From Bacillota bacterium (GTDB lineage: Bacteria; Bacillota; Clostridia; Acetivibrionales; DTU013): a DNA stretch of 64,000 nt. The stretch spans positions 1 to 64,000 of the forward strand of contig JAEYRV010000045.1 of NCBI GenBank assembly GCA_023435305.1. The letters run 5' to 3'. Shown here piece by piece: positions 26,185 through 34,271 of the stretch (position 1 is its first letter; each line of letters starts with the position of its first letter). The notes under the pieces were generated by a model. It had not been told where the DNA came from and searched no databases. It was given only the letters and a program-made list of their open reading frames with translations. A program made the position numbers and the translations under genes.

Positions 26185-26295
26185 TCGAACTTTCACGAAA
26201 ATATTTATTATTTATTGCTATAGCAGAAATCCTGCACAGCTGATAAAGCAAAAAAGGTATACCGATGGAACGATATACCCTTGTGTCATTTCTCC

Positions 26296-28092
26296 CTAAT
26301 TGTTTTCCCGATTGTTTTCCCGGTCTGCTCCTGCTAATCTGCAAGCATTGGCACTGCTTGTTTTCAGATGATTAATAGCCTCCCGAATCGCAGAAATATC
26401 ACCGTCGGTCATCCTGTCCGGCTTTGCCTTAATCAGAAGCTTTTGCAGTTCGGTGATATCCGCCTTTATCTGTTTCCTTTCTTCCTTGGAAATCTCCTTT
26501 TTCACCTTGTCAATGGCATTTTGAGCAATACTCAGACATTTGTTTGCCTCTGCATTTATTTCAAGCGCCTGACGCCGGATGCCATCCTGCGATGCATACT
26601 GCTCCGCATCCCGGATAGCATTCTCTATCTCCGTGTCAGACATGCGTTCATTGTCAGTGATAGTGATGGATTGCCCCTTGCCTGTATCAAGATCCTTTGC
26701 AGACACCTTCAGTATTCCGTTTGCATCAATGTCAAATGTGACTTCGATCTGCGGTACGCCGGCCGGAGCCGATTTGATTCCATTGAGTCTGAATTTGCCG
26801 ATGGTCTTGTTATCCTTTGCCATTGGGCGCTCACCCTGCAGGACATTTATTTCAACACTCCGCTGAAAATTTGCTGCCGTGGAAAAAACCTGCGAGTAGT
26901 GCACCGGCAGTGTAGTATTGCGCTCTACGAGCCGGGTGGCAACACCGCCGACGGTTTCGATCGACAGACTCAGCGGTGTGACGTCAAGCAGCAGGATACT
27001 CTCTTTGCCATAAACAGTCATCGAGCTGCCGGAAAGCGTGTCTCCCTGAACAGCCGCCCCCTGTGCCACACATTCATCGGGGTTGATGTTCTTTGACGGA
27101 ATTATTCCCGTCAATTCCCTGACCTTGTCCTGTACGGCGGGGATCCTTGTAGAGCCGCCTACAAGCAGTACCTTTGAAAGTTCTGATGCCGCAATGCCGG
27201 CATCAGTCAATGCGTTCTTCACAGGAATGGCGGTCAGGTCGACCAAATCATGCGTCAGCTCGTTGAACCTGGTACGGGACAGTGTATATTCAAAATTCAC
27301 TGGATTTCCGCGGTATTGTGTCAGATAAGGAAGCACGATATAGCTGCTTTCAGCAGAAGACAGTTCTTTTTTCGCCTGCTCTGCAGCCTCCCTGATCCGC
27401 TGCAGTGCAGCAAAGTCACGCCTCACATCAACGTTATGCTCCCTTTGGATCACCTCGGTCAGATGGTTTACAATACGCTCGTCGAAGTCATCTCCTCCCA
27501 GATGGTTGTCGCCATTGGTTGCCAGGACTTCGATCACACCTTCACCTATCTCTATTATCGAAACGTCGAAGGTACCTCCTCCAAGGTCAAAAACCATGAT
27601 TTTCTGCGGAGTACCGTTGTCAAGGCCGTAGGCAAGAGCGGCGCTGGTCGGCTCATTGATTATTCGCCTGACATTCAGTCCTGCGATTCTGCCGGCATCC
27701 TTTGTGGCCTGCCTTTGGATATCATTGAAATATGCAGGAACGGTGATAACGGCATCAGTTACTTCTTCGCCGAGATAGGCCTGTGCATCTTCCTTCAGCT
27801 TGCGTAAAATCATTGCGCTTATCTCCTGAGGAGAGTATATCTTCCCATCGATAACCTTTTTCCAGTCCGTACCCATGTGACGCTTGACAGAGCTGATGGT
27901 CCGTTCACTGTTGATCACCGCCTGCCGGACAGCCTGATCTCCGGCAAGACGTTCTCCCTCCTTTGTAAAGGCAACAACGCTCGGTGTTGTCCTGCTGCCG
28001 TTTTCATTGGGTATGATAATCGGTTTGCCGCCCTCTACGACCGCAACGCAGCTATTGGTCGTACCAAGATCTATTCCTATCGTTTTACCCAT
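26296..28092 (-). CDS. Hsp70 family chaperone (DnaK paralogue)
   Basis: A 598-residue Hsp70 with the full ATPase domain (IGIDLGTTNSCVAVVEGG at 5-22; VFDLGGGTFDVSIIEIG near 172; LLVGGSTRIPAV near 308) and a substrate domain with LLLDVTPLSLSIETVGG. The helical lid is present to about residue 580, ending in a short polar tail. It is co-transcribed with a J-domain protein but without grpE or hrcA, so it is likely a specialised second Hsp70 rather than the housekeeping DnaK. The latter would lie elsewhere. Confidence 0.9.
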   Translation of the reverse strand: MGKTIGIDLGTTNSCVAVVEGGKPIIIPNENGSRTTPSVVAFTKEGERLAGDQAVRQAVINSERTISSVKRHMGTDWKKVIDGKIYSPQEISAMILRKLKEDAQAYLGEEVTDAVITVPAYFNDIQRQATKDAGRIAGLNVRRIINEPTSAALAYGLDNGTPQKIMVFDLGGGTFDVSIIEIGEGVIEVLATNGDNHLGGDDFDERIVNHLTEVIQREHNVDVRRDFAALQRIREAAEQAKKELSSAESSYIVLPYLTQYRGNPVNFEYTLSRTRFNELTHDLVDLTAIPVKNALTDAGIAASELSKVLLVGGSTRIPAVQDKVRELTGIIPSKNINPDECVAQGAAVQGDTLSGSSMTVYGKESILLLDVTPLSLSIETVGGVATRLVERNTTLPVHYSQVFSTAANFQRSVEINVLQGERPMAKDNKTIGKFRLNGIKSAPAGVPQIEVTFDIDANGILKVSAKDLDTGKGQSITITDNERMSDTEIENAIRDAEQYASQDGIRRQALEINAEANKCLSIAQNAIDKVKKEISKEERKQIKADITELQKLLIKAKPDRMTDGDISAIREAINHLKTSSANACRLAGADRENNRENN

Positions 28093-28110
28093 GTTTTTGA
28101 TCCCTTTCTG

Positions 28111-28890
28111 TCAATGACCGTATGATAAGCTGTAAAGCAGCATTTGAATCAGGAAAATCACCGCACGTATCGCCATGATGCCGAAGAAGATCTTGGCCAG
28201 GAAACCAAACGGCGAATTAAAATATGTTATATTACCGTACGAGGACCGGGCCTGCTCTGCATTTGAATACTCACGCAAAAGCTGCATGTAAACCGGGTTT
28301 TCAGGTTCCATCCTGATGGCCTTCTGTAAAAGCTCATGTGCTCTCACCGTATCACCTGTTCCATAGTGAGCAACTGCACTGACATAGTACCACCTGGCAT
28401 TCCGATATGAACTTGTCATGCGTGACAGAATAATTGTTGCATCTGAAAATCTTCTGCTGTTCACTGCGTTTATCGCATGGACAAGTTCGTCCGGATCCCC
28501 GCTTTGAGGTCGGGGTGCCGTATCATATTGCCTTGAAGCAAACCCAAAAATATCGCCAAAATCAAAGCCTCCGAAATCGCTGTACCATCCGCCGGCACCC
28601 TGATACCATCCATATCCCTGATTTGTGCCCTGCTGTGCGTTCTGACCGTATCCGCCGGCAGACGAGCGGTACTGCTGCTTTCTCTGTTCCTGCTCCTGTT
28701 TAGCCTTGTATTTGTCCGGATTCTGGAGCAAATCATACGCCTCGTTGACCTCATTCATCTTCCGGGCCGCATCCGGATCATTCGGATGCAGATCAGGATG
28801 ATACTCCTTGGCTTTTTTACGATATGCTTTTTTTATTTCATCCTGTGATGCTCCCGGCGATACACCGAGAACTTTGTAAGGGTCGATCAT
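28111..28890 (-). CDS. Membrane-anchored J-domain protein
   Basis: Hsp70 co-chaperone. The N-terminal J domain (residues 1-65) has the HPD motif in KEYHPDLHPND. A Gln/Gly/Tyr-rich linker follows at about 65-125 (QEQEQRKQQYRSS, QGYGWYQGAGGWYSDFGG). A TPR-like helical segment covers 135-220 (VHAINAVNSRRFSDATIIL, HYGTGDTVRAHELLQKAIRM). A C-terminal membrane segment lies at about 228-255. It lacks the zinc fingers and C-terminal domains of DnaJ. It lies 18 bases before the Hsp70 gene, so they very likely work as a pair, at the membrane. Confidence 0.88.
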   Translation of the reverse strand: MIDPYKVLGVSPGASQDEIKKAYRKKAKEYHPDLHPNDPDAARKMNEVNEAYDLLQNPDKYKAKQEQEQRKQQYRSSAGGYGQNAQQGTNQGYGWYQGAGGWYSDFGGFDFGDIFGFASRQYDTAPRPQSGDPDELVHAINAVNSRRFSDATIILSRMTSSYRNARWYYVSAVAHYGTGDTVRAHELLQKAIRMEPENPVYMQLLREYSNAEQARSSYGNITYFNSPFGFLAKIFFGIMAIRAVIFLIQMLLYSLSYGH

Positions 28891-28902
28891 ATCGTTTCCT
28901 CA

Positions 28903-29328
28903 CTAATCATGTTTTTTACTAAATTCCTGTTTGCATTTCGGGCAGCCTACAGTTATCGTTTTGCCCTTCCCTGGCCTGCCGATACGCACGATTGCCTTGC
29001 ACTGCGGGCACTTGATGTATTTATGTGTCTTCCTGTCACGCCATATGTTTCTTAAAAGCAGGATTTTCTGCTTCACCCCGTTTTTGATCGTCAGATACTT
29101 CTGCCTTTCGATCTGCCTCTTGTATTTGTTTTTGGAAAATCCCCTGAACCAGGACCATATCAGCAAAACAAACGCGAGAAAATACAGTATCCCCAGATAC
29201 GGGACCCTGGACAAGAGCAGCAGTACGAGCCCGGCAATGGCAAGAAATCGAGATAATTCATCGAATCCATACCTTCCCTGCATAAATTGCCGAATCTTAT
29301 ATCCCATATTACCAAGCCATTTTTTCAT
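28903..29328 (-). CDS. Two-TM zinc-ribbon protein of the Hsp70 module
   Basis: A 141-residue protein with two close membrane segments at about 27-63 (FLAIAGLVLLLLSRVPYLGILYFLAFVLLIWSWF is interrupted by a short turn) and a basic cytoplasmic region. A C-terminal zinc ribbon carries CPQC and CPKC, 19 residues apart. I do not recognise a named family. It lies 12 bases ahead of the J-domain gene, so it probably belongs to the same membrane chaperone unit. Confidence 0.75.
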   Translation of the reverse strand: MKKWLGNMGYKIRQFMQGRYGFDELSRFLAIAGLVLLLLSRVPYLGILYFLAFVLLIWSWFRGFSKNKYKRQIERQKYLTIKNGVKQKILLLRNIWRDRKTHKYIKCPQCKAIVRIGRPGKGKTITVGCPKCKQEFSKKHD

Positions 29329-29396
29329 AATCGCAGCTTCCTTCTGTTCATGTTGTTATAAGGATTATGCGGTTTCATTCTAAACTGAAAATAAAC

Positions 29397-29445
29397 AAAG
29401 GAAGCGAACAGATGATTCTTTGTCCGCTTCCTTTACGAAAAATCT
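29397..29445 (-). terminator. Terminator after the histidine kinase gene
   Basis: On the minus strand GGAAGCG and CGCTTCC enclose an 18-base loop with partial pairing, followed by TTTGTTTATTTT. It separates the two-component operon from the Hsp70 module. Confidence 0.75.
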
Positions 29446-29455
29446 CTTGCAGTAT

Positions 29456-30511
29456 TTATTTGGGCAGTGTCACAGTAAATACCGTTTTGCGGTTTCCTGA
29501 TGATACAGTTACGTCGCCACTATGTAACTTTACTATCCCTCTTACCACGGCAAGCCCGACGCCGTTGCCCTCGCTCGAATGGGACTCATCCGCCTGGTAA
29601 AACCTCTGGAAGATACGCTCCTTTATTTCTGAAGGTATCTCCACACCTGTGTCTGAGACTGAAACAAATATATGCTTTACTGTTTCTGTGATGCCAACAC
29701 GCACCGCAGTGCCTTCGTCACCAAATTTGACAGCATTATCTATCAGATTGATCCAAACCTGTTTCAGCATTTCCTCGTTGGCTTTGATGAAGTATTCTCC
29801 AAAGGCGAGCTCCGGTGTGATATTCTTTCTGCTCCACTTGTTTTCAAGGAGGAGGAAGCAGTTTCTGATCTGCTCGGAAAGATTGTATTCCGACACTTCG
29901 GTCAGTATCGTCTGATTTTCCACCTTCGTCAGGTTCAATACATTAGTGGCCATGGCCGAAAGGCGCAGGGACTCTTCCTCAATGATGCCGATATATTCAG
30001 CTTTCTGCTCATCTGACAGCCCGCCATGCCTGAGCAGCTTCGCAAACCCGGCAATGGAAACGATGGGAGTCTTGAACTCGTGGGAAAAGTTATTTATAAA
30101 ATCCGAACGGAGTATTTCCGTCCTGTCAAGCTCTTCCGCCAGGTTGTTGAAGCTTCGGCTGATTTCCACTGCTGTCGGGTGCCTGCCGAGCCGTTTGCCG
30201 AAATGAAGGCGCGTTTTATAATCGCCGGAAGCAAGCTGGTTCATTGCATCGATCATGGAATTGACGGGTCCAAGCGGGATGCGGCTTGTAACTGCAGAAA
30301 GGATCGCTCCTATCGACACGCTTGCTATCATCATCCTTAAAACCAAATATTCACTCTTGGGGCCGTCACCGATTGGCTCAAGCACTCCGTTATGGATCAA
30401 AATGATGACAACTCCGCCAACCACAGTCATTGTGACAATGAAAAAGCAAAATACCACACCTGCGAACAGCAAGGTCAGCGCCAGACGGTTTTTCCTCTGT
30501 TCCGGCTTCAT
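29456..30511 (-). CDS. HAMP-containing sensor histidine kinase
   Basis: A 351-residue membrane kinase with two membrane segments (LTLLFAGVVFCFFIVTMTVVGG; MMIASVSIGAILSAVTSRI) and only a short external loop between them. HAMP follows, then HisKA with the phospho-acceptor His in FINNFSHEFKTPIVSIAGFA. The HATPase has NLIDNAVKFGD, VSDTGVEIPSE, RFYQADESHSSEGNGVGLAVV. The short loop suggests sensing within the membrane. It overlaps the regulator gene by four bases. Confidence 0.94.
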   Translation of the reverse strand: MKPEQRKNRLALTLLFAGVVFCFFIVTMTVVGGVVIILIHNGVLEPIGDGPKSEYLVLRMMIASVSIGAILSAVTSRIPLGPVNSMIDAMNQLASGDYKTRLHFGKRLGRHPTAVEISRSFNNLAEELDRTEILRSDFINNFSHEFKTPIVSIAGFAKLLRHGGLSDEQKAEYIGIIEEESLRLSAMATNVLNLTKVENQTILTEVSEYNLSEQIRNCFLLLENKWSRKNITPELAFGEYFIKANEEMLKQVWINLIDNAVKFGDEGTAVRVGITETVKHIFVSVSDTGVEIPSEIKERIFQRFYQADESHSSEGNGVGLAVVRGIVKLHSGDVTVSSGNRKTVFTVTLPK

Positions 30512-31182
30512 ACCTTTCTCACCGCCTTATATCCAAGTCCCCTGACGGATTCGATCTCAAACTCCTCCCAGCCGTCAAATCGTTTACGCAATCTTCCGAT
30601 ATGGACAGTCACCGTCTCCCAGCCGGATTCGCTCTCATTGCCCCATATTTCGTCCATTAGCTGTATGCGGGTAAATATCCTTCCCGGATAAGAGAGCAAT
30701 TTGTACAGGAGCATGAACTCCTTTTGCGGCAACTCCTGAACTTCACCGTTTTTTGCTACAGTAAGACTGTCATAATCAAGTATTACCTCGCCTATGACGA
30801 TCTTCTTCTCACTGGCTATCTGCGCACGGCGAAGAAGCGCCCTTATGCGCAGCAGCATTTCTTCCATGTCGATGGGCTTTGTGATATAGTCATCCGTCCC
30901 GACTATAAAACCCTTGTGTCTGTCCTCCGGCAGCTGTTTGGCGGACACCATCAAAATGGGCAGATTATTGTTTGCTTTACGCAAGACCTCGGTAAACTCA
31001 TATCCGTCCATCTTAGGCATCATGATGTCAAGAACCACAAGGTCGATATGCTCTCTGTCCATCACGTCAAGCGCATCCTCCCCGTTAACAGCGGCGAAGA
31101 CAGTGTATTTTTCCGCCGTCAGAACTGCTTCCAACAGCCTGCGCGTGTTTTTATCATCGTCGACAATCAAAATCCGAAACAT
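30508..31182 (-). CDS. OmpR-type response regulator
   Basis: A 224-residue regulator. The receiver has DDD near residue 8-10, phospho-acceptor Asp at about 52 (LVVLDIMMPKMDGYEF) and Lys in DYITKPIDM. The winged helix-turn-helix domain covers ILDYDSLTVAKNGEVQELPQKEFMLL to VHIGRLRKRFDGW. It is cotranscribed with the kinase that overlaps its 3' end. The signal and targets are not evident from the neighbours. Confidence 0.94.
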   Translation of the reverse strand: MFRILIVDDDKNTRRLLEAVLTAEKYTVFAAVNGEDALDVMDREHIDLVVLDIMMPKMDGYEFTEVLRKANNNLPILMVSAKQLPEDRHKGFIVGTDDYITKPIDMEEMLLRIRALLRRAQIASEKKIVIGEVILDYDSLTVAKNGEVQELPQKEFMLLYKLLSYPGRIFTRIQLMDEIWGNESESGWETVTVHIGRLRKRFDGWEEFEIESVRGLGYKAVRKV

Positions 31183-31403
31183 TTCCTTCTCCTCGTATCC
31201 GATAAAATGACATAATACATCATACCCGAAATAGTGTAACTTTAAATCATAAACTCAAACGAAACTTTTGTACTCTGTACACACCATTCGGGTTATTCAT
31301 ATGTCAACATACAATGGAAAAAGCATCAGCTTTTTTGCCAGTTCTCATGTTCCTGATGAAAAAGCCACAGACAAGTAATCCTGCAAAATGAGTGGTCATT
31401 TTG

Positions 31404-31428
31404 AAAAACCCGCCATTTAAGCGGGTTT
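31404..31428 (-). terminator. Terminator after tRNA-Ala
   Basis: On the minus strand AAACCCGC-TTAAATG-GCGGGTTTTTC. The stem of seven to eight pairs and T tail lie directly downstream of the tRNA. The 220 bases beyond, up to the response regulator start, show nothing further. Confidence 0.85.
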
Positions 31429-31438
31429 CGGATATTTA

Positions 31439-31513
31439 TGGTGGAGCTGATGGGATTTGAACCCACGGCTTTCACAATGCGAATGTGACACTCTCCCTCT
31501 GAGTTACAGCCCC
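31439..31513 (-). tRNA. tRNA-Ala (anticodon CGC)
   Basis: The cloverleaf folds as acceptor GGGGCTG/CAGCTCC with G3-T70, the alanine identity pair. The D stem is ACTC/GAGT with a short loop. The anticodon stem TCACA/TGTGA has loop TTCGCAT (anticodon CGC), and the T arm is GTGGG-TTCAAAT-CCCAT. Discriminator A73 and CCA are encoded. Confidence 0.93.
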
Positions 31514-31535
31514 ATTTGTTTATCAGAACAAAACC

Positions 31536-31564
31536 AATATACACCAATAAAAAAAATAGTTCAA
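31536..31564 (-). promoter_or_regulatory. Promoter of tRNA-Ala
   Basis: On the minus strand TTGAAC (31564 to 31559), 17 bases, TATATT (31541 to 31536), about 22 bases ahead of the mature tRNA end. Confidence 0.75.
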
Positions 31565-31582
31565 TGAAAAAAATAAATATTA

Positions 31583-31671
31583 TTGACAAGATATTCCGGA
31601 TGGAATAATATGAATGTAACCTTTATTACTCATTATGTTCAACACCCGTTACATTATGAGTAAATCAGGTT
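31583..31671 (+). promoter_or_regulatory. Promoter and operator-like inverted repeat of the XRE operon
   Basis: TTGACA (31583-31588) and TAATAT (31606-31611) are spaced by 17 bases. Just downstream, arms of 20 bases (31618-31637 and 31652-31671) form an inverted repeat with 16 of 20 positions matching, around a 14-base centre. Its position over the transcription start suits repression, probably by the XRE-type protein encoded in the operon; that link is inference. Confidence 0.5.
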
Positions 31672-31716
31672 ATATTATTGAAAATGAAATAAATCTATAT
31701 AAAGGAGATATGTGGA

Positions 31717-32160
31717 ATGGAAAAGAAGGTTATAGGGCACACAGTCACTTATCTGGTTTCGAGGGATGTACTGTTGTTTTTACTGGTCTTCTCTCACACT
31801 GTTATCAGCACAAATATTTTTGCATCAGTTCATCCTGTTATACCGGCAGCACTGGTGATATGTGCAATTTTATGGATCCTGTTTTTCTCAAGGCTGATGG
31901 GACTTGTTTTCAAATTGAGAAAGGATGCTTACATAAGCACAGCATTCAATGACGAGTACTTTATCAATACAAAATTGAAATCAGGCTACAATGCTTATAC
32001 AAGCATGGTCATTACAGCTGTACTTATAGCAGCCGTATCGCTGATATTTGAAGCTGCTTCATCAGCGATCACGATCCCGGTTTATATTACCTGCGAAATC
32101 ATAATACTGTCCGGTATTATCACGGATGATATCACAAAAATGCTGTCTGTGAGAGGTTAA
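31717..32160 (+). CDS. Four-TM membrane protein, function unknown
   Basis: A 147-residue protein with four membrane segments (about 18-35, 41-60, 92-113, 119-140) and a short charged loop between the second and third (KLRKDAYISTAFNDEYFINTK). It is preceded by AAGGAG. I do not recognise the family. Small membrane proteins paired with a YgzD-like XRE regulator are common in Firmicutes. Here the regulator starts four bases downstream and a hydrolase gene follows. Confidence 0.75.
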   Translation: MEKKVIGHTVTYLVSRDVLLFLLVFSHTVISTNIFASVHPVIPAALVICAILWILFFSRLMGLVFKLRKDAYISTAFNDEYFINTKLKSGYNAYTSMVITAVLIAAVSLIFEAASSAITIPVYITCEIIILSGIITDDITKMLSVRG

Positions 32161-32164
32161 GCGT

Positions 32165-32380
32165 ATGAGTAAAGAAGTTTTGAAAAACAATCTGAAGGTC
32201 TACAGGGCCAAATTCAGTCTGACACAGGAAGAGCTGGCCGTAAAGGCAGGCGTGACAAGAAAGACGATCAACACCATTGAGAATGGAGTTTTTATACCTT
32301 CCGCCCTGTTGGCAATAAAAATCGCCAATGTGTTTAATGAGACCGTAGAGAATATTTTCTATATTGAAGGAGATATTTGA
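32165..32380 (+). CDS. Small XRE-family transcriptional regulator
   Basis: A 71-residue protein that is essentially one HTH_3 domain: LKVYRAKFSLTQEELAVKAG then VTRKTINTIENGVFIPSALL, with a short dimerising tail (VENIFYIEGDI). It lies between a membrane protein and a hydrolase gene with near-zero spacing, so the three form one operon. It probably represses its own operon at the inverted repeat upstream. Confidence 0.9.
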   Translation: MSKEVLKNNLKVYRAKFSLTQEELAVKAGVTRKTINTIENGVFIPSALLAIKIANVFNETVENIFYIEGDI

Positions 32381-32382
32381 AA

Positions 32383-33258
32383 ATGATAAACAACGAAAAT
32401 ATGATACAGCTCCATGATGGCAGGATGCTTGGTTATTTTGAATTTGGCGCTCCTGACGGCAAGCCGGTTTTCTATTTTCATGGCAGCGGGGTCGGTTCAG
32501 CCATATATGCTAAGACAATTAGTTCACAGGCTGAAAAAAACAATATCCGTCTGATTTCTCCTGACAGACCTGGTATAGGTAATTCGGACCCCAAAAACTG
32601 CCGGACCATTTCTGACTGGACTGAGGATTTGATGCAGCTGGCCGATGCACTGAAGCTTTCTACATTTTCAATTTTGAGCCAATCCGCTGGCAGTGCTTAT
32701 GCATTCGCATGCATGCAAATGCTCCCTGACAGAGTTAGTAAAGCCTCGATTGTTTCGGGTCTCTATCCGATGCATGATAAATCGCTCAGGCAAGGACTCC
32801 CGTCATCAAGCCGCATCATGACAGGCATGCTTGTGAATTCACCTGACTGGATCATCAGGAAAATGCTCGCAGGAACAAAGACCCAGCTTGACAAGGACCC
32901 TGACACCATACTCGTCAAAATGGAAAAAAAGGCTCAGCCGGTGGAAAAAGAAATCTTAGCAGACCCGTCTTTCAGCAGCATTTATCTGGATAGCATAAAG
33001 CATGCCTATAAGCAGGGCACGAATGCGGTTGCTGCTGATTTTCGCCTGTGCTTTGCAGACTGGGGACTCAAACTTTCAGAAATAAAAAACATGGTACATA
33101 TCTGGCATGGTGAAAAAGATGCCAGTTCACCGGTTCTTCTGTCAAAGAGAAATGAACAGCTCCTTCCAAATTGCAGTGCGGTATACTATCCTGATGATAC
33201 ACATATGTCTGTGCTGCATCGTCACATTGATGAAATTTTCTCTACATTGGCAATATAG
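32383..33258 (+). CDS. Alpha/beta-hydrolase fold protein
   Basis: From the ATG at 32383 (AAGGAG nine bases upstream) the protein has 291 residues; the in-frame TTG at 32377 overlaps the XRE stop. The fold motifs are HGSGVGSAIYAK (oxyanion region), nucleophile Ser in LSQSAGSAYA (a variant of G-x-S-x-G with Ser-Gln-Ser-Ala-Gly), Asp in WHGEKDASSPV and His in YPDDTHMSVLHRH. The substrate is unknown. The variant nucleophile elbow is notable but seen in some family members. Confidence 0.83.
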   Translation: MINNENMIQLHDGRMLGYFEFGAPDGKPVFYFHGSGVGSAIYAKTISSQAEKNNIRLISPDRPGIGNSDPKNCRTISDWTEDLMQLADALKLSTFSILSQSAGSAYAFACMQMLPDRVSKASIVSGLYPMHDKSLRQGLPSSSRIMTGMLVNSPDWIIRKMLAGTKTQLDKDPDTILVKMEKKAQPVEKEILADPSFSSIYLDSIKHAYKQGTNAVAADFRLCFADWGLKLSEIKNMVHIWHGEKDASSPVLLSKRNEQLLPNCSAVYYPDDTHMSVLHRHIDEIFSTLAI

Positions 33259-33288
33259 AAACCATAGGCGCATACAATACTAAACGAC

Positions 33289-33320
33289 AGGTGCCATGTA
33301 CATTACAGCATATGGCACCT
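33289..33320 (+). terminator. Terminator after the hydrolase gene
   Basis: AGGTGCCAT and ATGGCACCT form a nine-pair stem around a 14-base loop, followed by a short T-rich stretch (ATTATTTG). It separates the XRE operon from bioY. Confidence 0.7.
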
Positions 33321-33334
33321 ATTATTTGTCCATA

Positions 33335-33366
33335 TTGTCAACCATGTATAATTATTTGGTTGACAA
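33335..33366 (+). promoter_or_regulatory. BirA-type biotin operator upstream of bioY
   Basis: TTGTCAACC, 14 bases, GGTTGACAA is a perfect inverted repeat that matches the known bacterial BirA operator pattern TTGTWAACC-N14/15-GGTTWACAA, with one symmetric change. A TATAAT lies within the spacer (33347-33352), and TTGACA overlaps the right arm with TATCCT 17 bases on. Binding would therefore block the promoter. This predicts repression of bioY when biotin is plentiful. Confidence 0.85.
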
Positions 33367-33437
33367 ATGTCTTTTTTCTGTTTATCCTTTACTAGTACGG
33401 ATAATTTGATTAGCTGCAGACATGAAAGGATTAAAAC

Positions 33438-34010
33438 ATGAAACTTACAGTAAAAGAATTGATACTAACTGCACTTTTTACAGCGCTTATGGTAGTCGGT
33501 GCATTTGTCAGGATACCCTTTCCCCTTCTGCCTGTTACACTGCAGCCATTCATATGCGCCCTTGCAGGTATGGTGCTCGGTCCAAAACTCGGAGCGCTCT
33601 CCATGACCGTATATACCCTGCTCGGACTGGCAGGAGCGCCGGTCTTTGCAAATGGCGGCGGTATAGCCTATGTGTTCGAAAAAAACTTTGGTTTTATCCT
33701 GGGCTTCATAGCTGGAGCAGCTGTAATAGGAAAGATATCCTCAACGATAAAAAAGCCAACCGCAGTCAAAAACCTAAAGGCACTTATGCCCGGCCTGGCC
33801 GTTATTTATATAACAGGTATGGCTTATATGCTGCTGATAATGCATGTATATCTGGGAAATGCACAAATAAGCCTGATATTTGTGCTTACAGCCAATCTTC
33901 CCTATATTATCAAGGATGTTGTCCTGTATATCATAATAGCAATTGCAGGCTCATCTCTGCTGCCTGCAATAAGAAAATCACTTCCCGGCAGAACACCGGA
34001 GCAGTATTAG
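33438..34010 (+). CDS. bioY: Biotin transporter BioY
   Basis: Substrate-binding S component of an ECF biotin importer. The 190-residue protein has about six membrane segments and family motifs: FVRIPFPLLPVTLQPFICALAGMVLGPKLG and GGIAYVFEKNFGFILGFI. No ecfA/ecfT genes are adjacent, so it must share energising subunits encoded elsewhere or act alone. The operator upstream supports the assignment to biotin. Its last four bases overlap the facing zinc-finger gene. Confidence 0.95.
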   Translation: MKLTVKELILTALFTALMVVGAFVRIPFPLLPVTLQPFICALAGMVLGPKLGALSMTVYTLLGLAGAPVFANGGGIAYVFEKNFGFILGFIAGAAVIGKISSTIKKPTAVKNLKALMPGLAVIYITGMAYMLLIMHVYLGNAQISLIFVLTANLPYIIKDVVLYIIIAIAGSSLLPAIRKSLPGRTPEQY

Positions 34011-34249
34011 TAGAGCTTCTTTGACATATCTTCAAAATTGAACAATATGCATTTGTCCTCAAGACTTCTGTCCTGTATATACCTGAATACATCCTGTGTT
34101 TCCTTTGATGTGAAGGTTTCCTTGCAGCTGTCGCAGTAATATACAGGTGCATTGGTCAGCGTGACTATTTTGCCCTTTATCTTTTTTTGTGCATTTATAT
34201 TGTGTATCGAAGTGTTTTTGCCACAAAACAGGCATTTGATTATTTTCAT
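34007..34249 (-). CDS. YgiT-type zinc finger protein
   Basis: An 80-residue protein with two CxxC pairs (Cys6/Cys9 in CLFCG and Cys39/Cys42 in CDSC), followed by a conserved KETFTSKETQDVFRYIQD segment. This is the N-terminal zinc domain of MqsA/YgiT-type antitoxins. It lacks the HTH domain, and no toxin gene is adjacent, so a toxin-antitoxin role is unproven. It starts 22 bases after capA ends and may be cotranscribed with it. Confidence 0.75.
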   Translation of the reverse strand: MKIIKCLFCGKNTSIHNINAQKKIKGKIVTLTNAPVYYCDSCKETFTSKETQDVFRYIQDRSLEDKCILFNFEDMSKKLY

Positions 34250-34271
34250 CGGTTTCTCCTCAGCTTATGTT

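Noticed and set aside
28903..29328. Rubredoxin
   Set aside because: The CPQC/CPKC pairs look similar, but the spacing and the membrane segments fit a zinc ribbon in a membrane protein.
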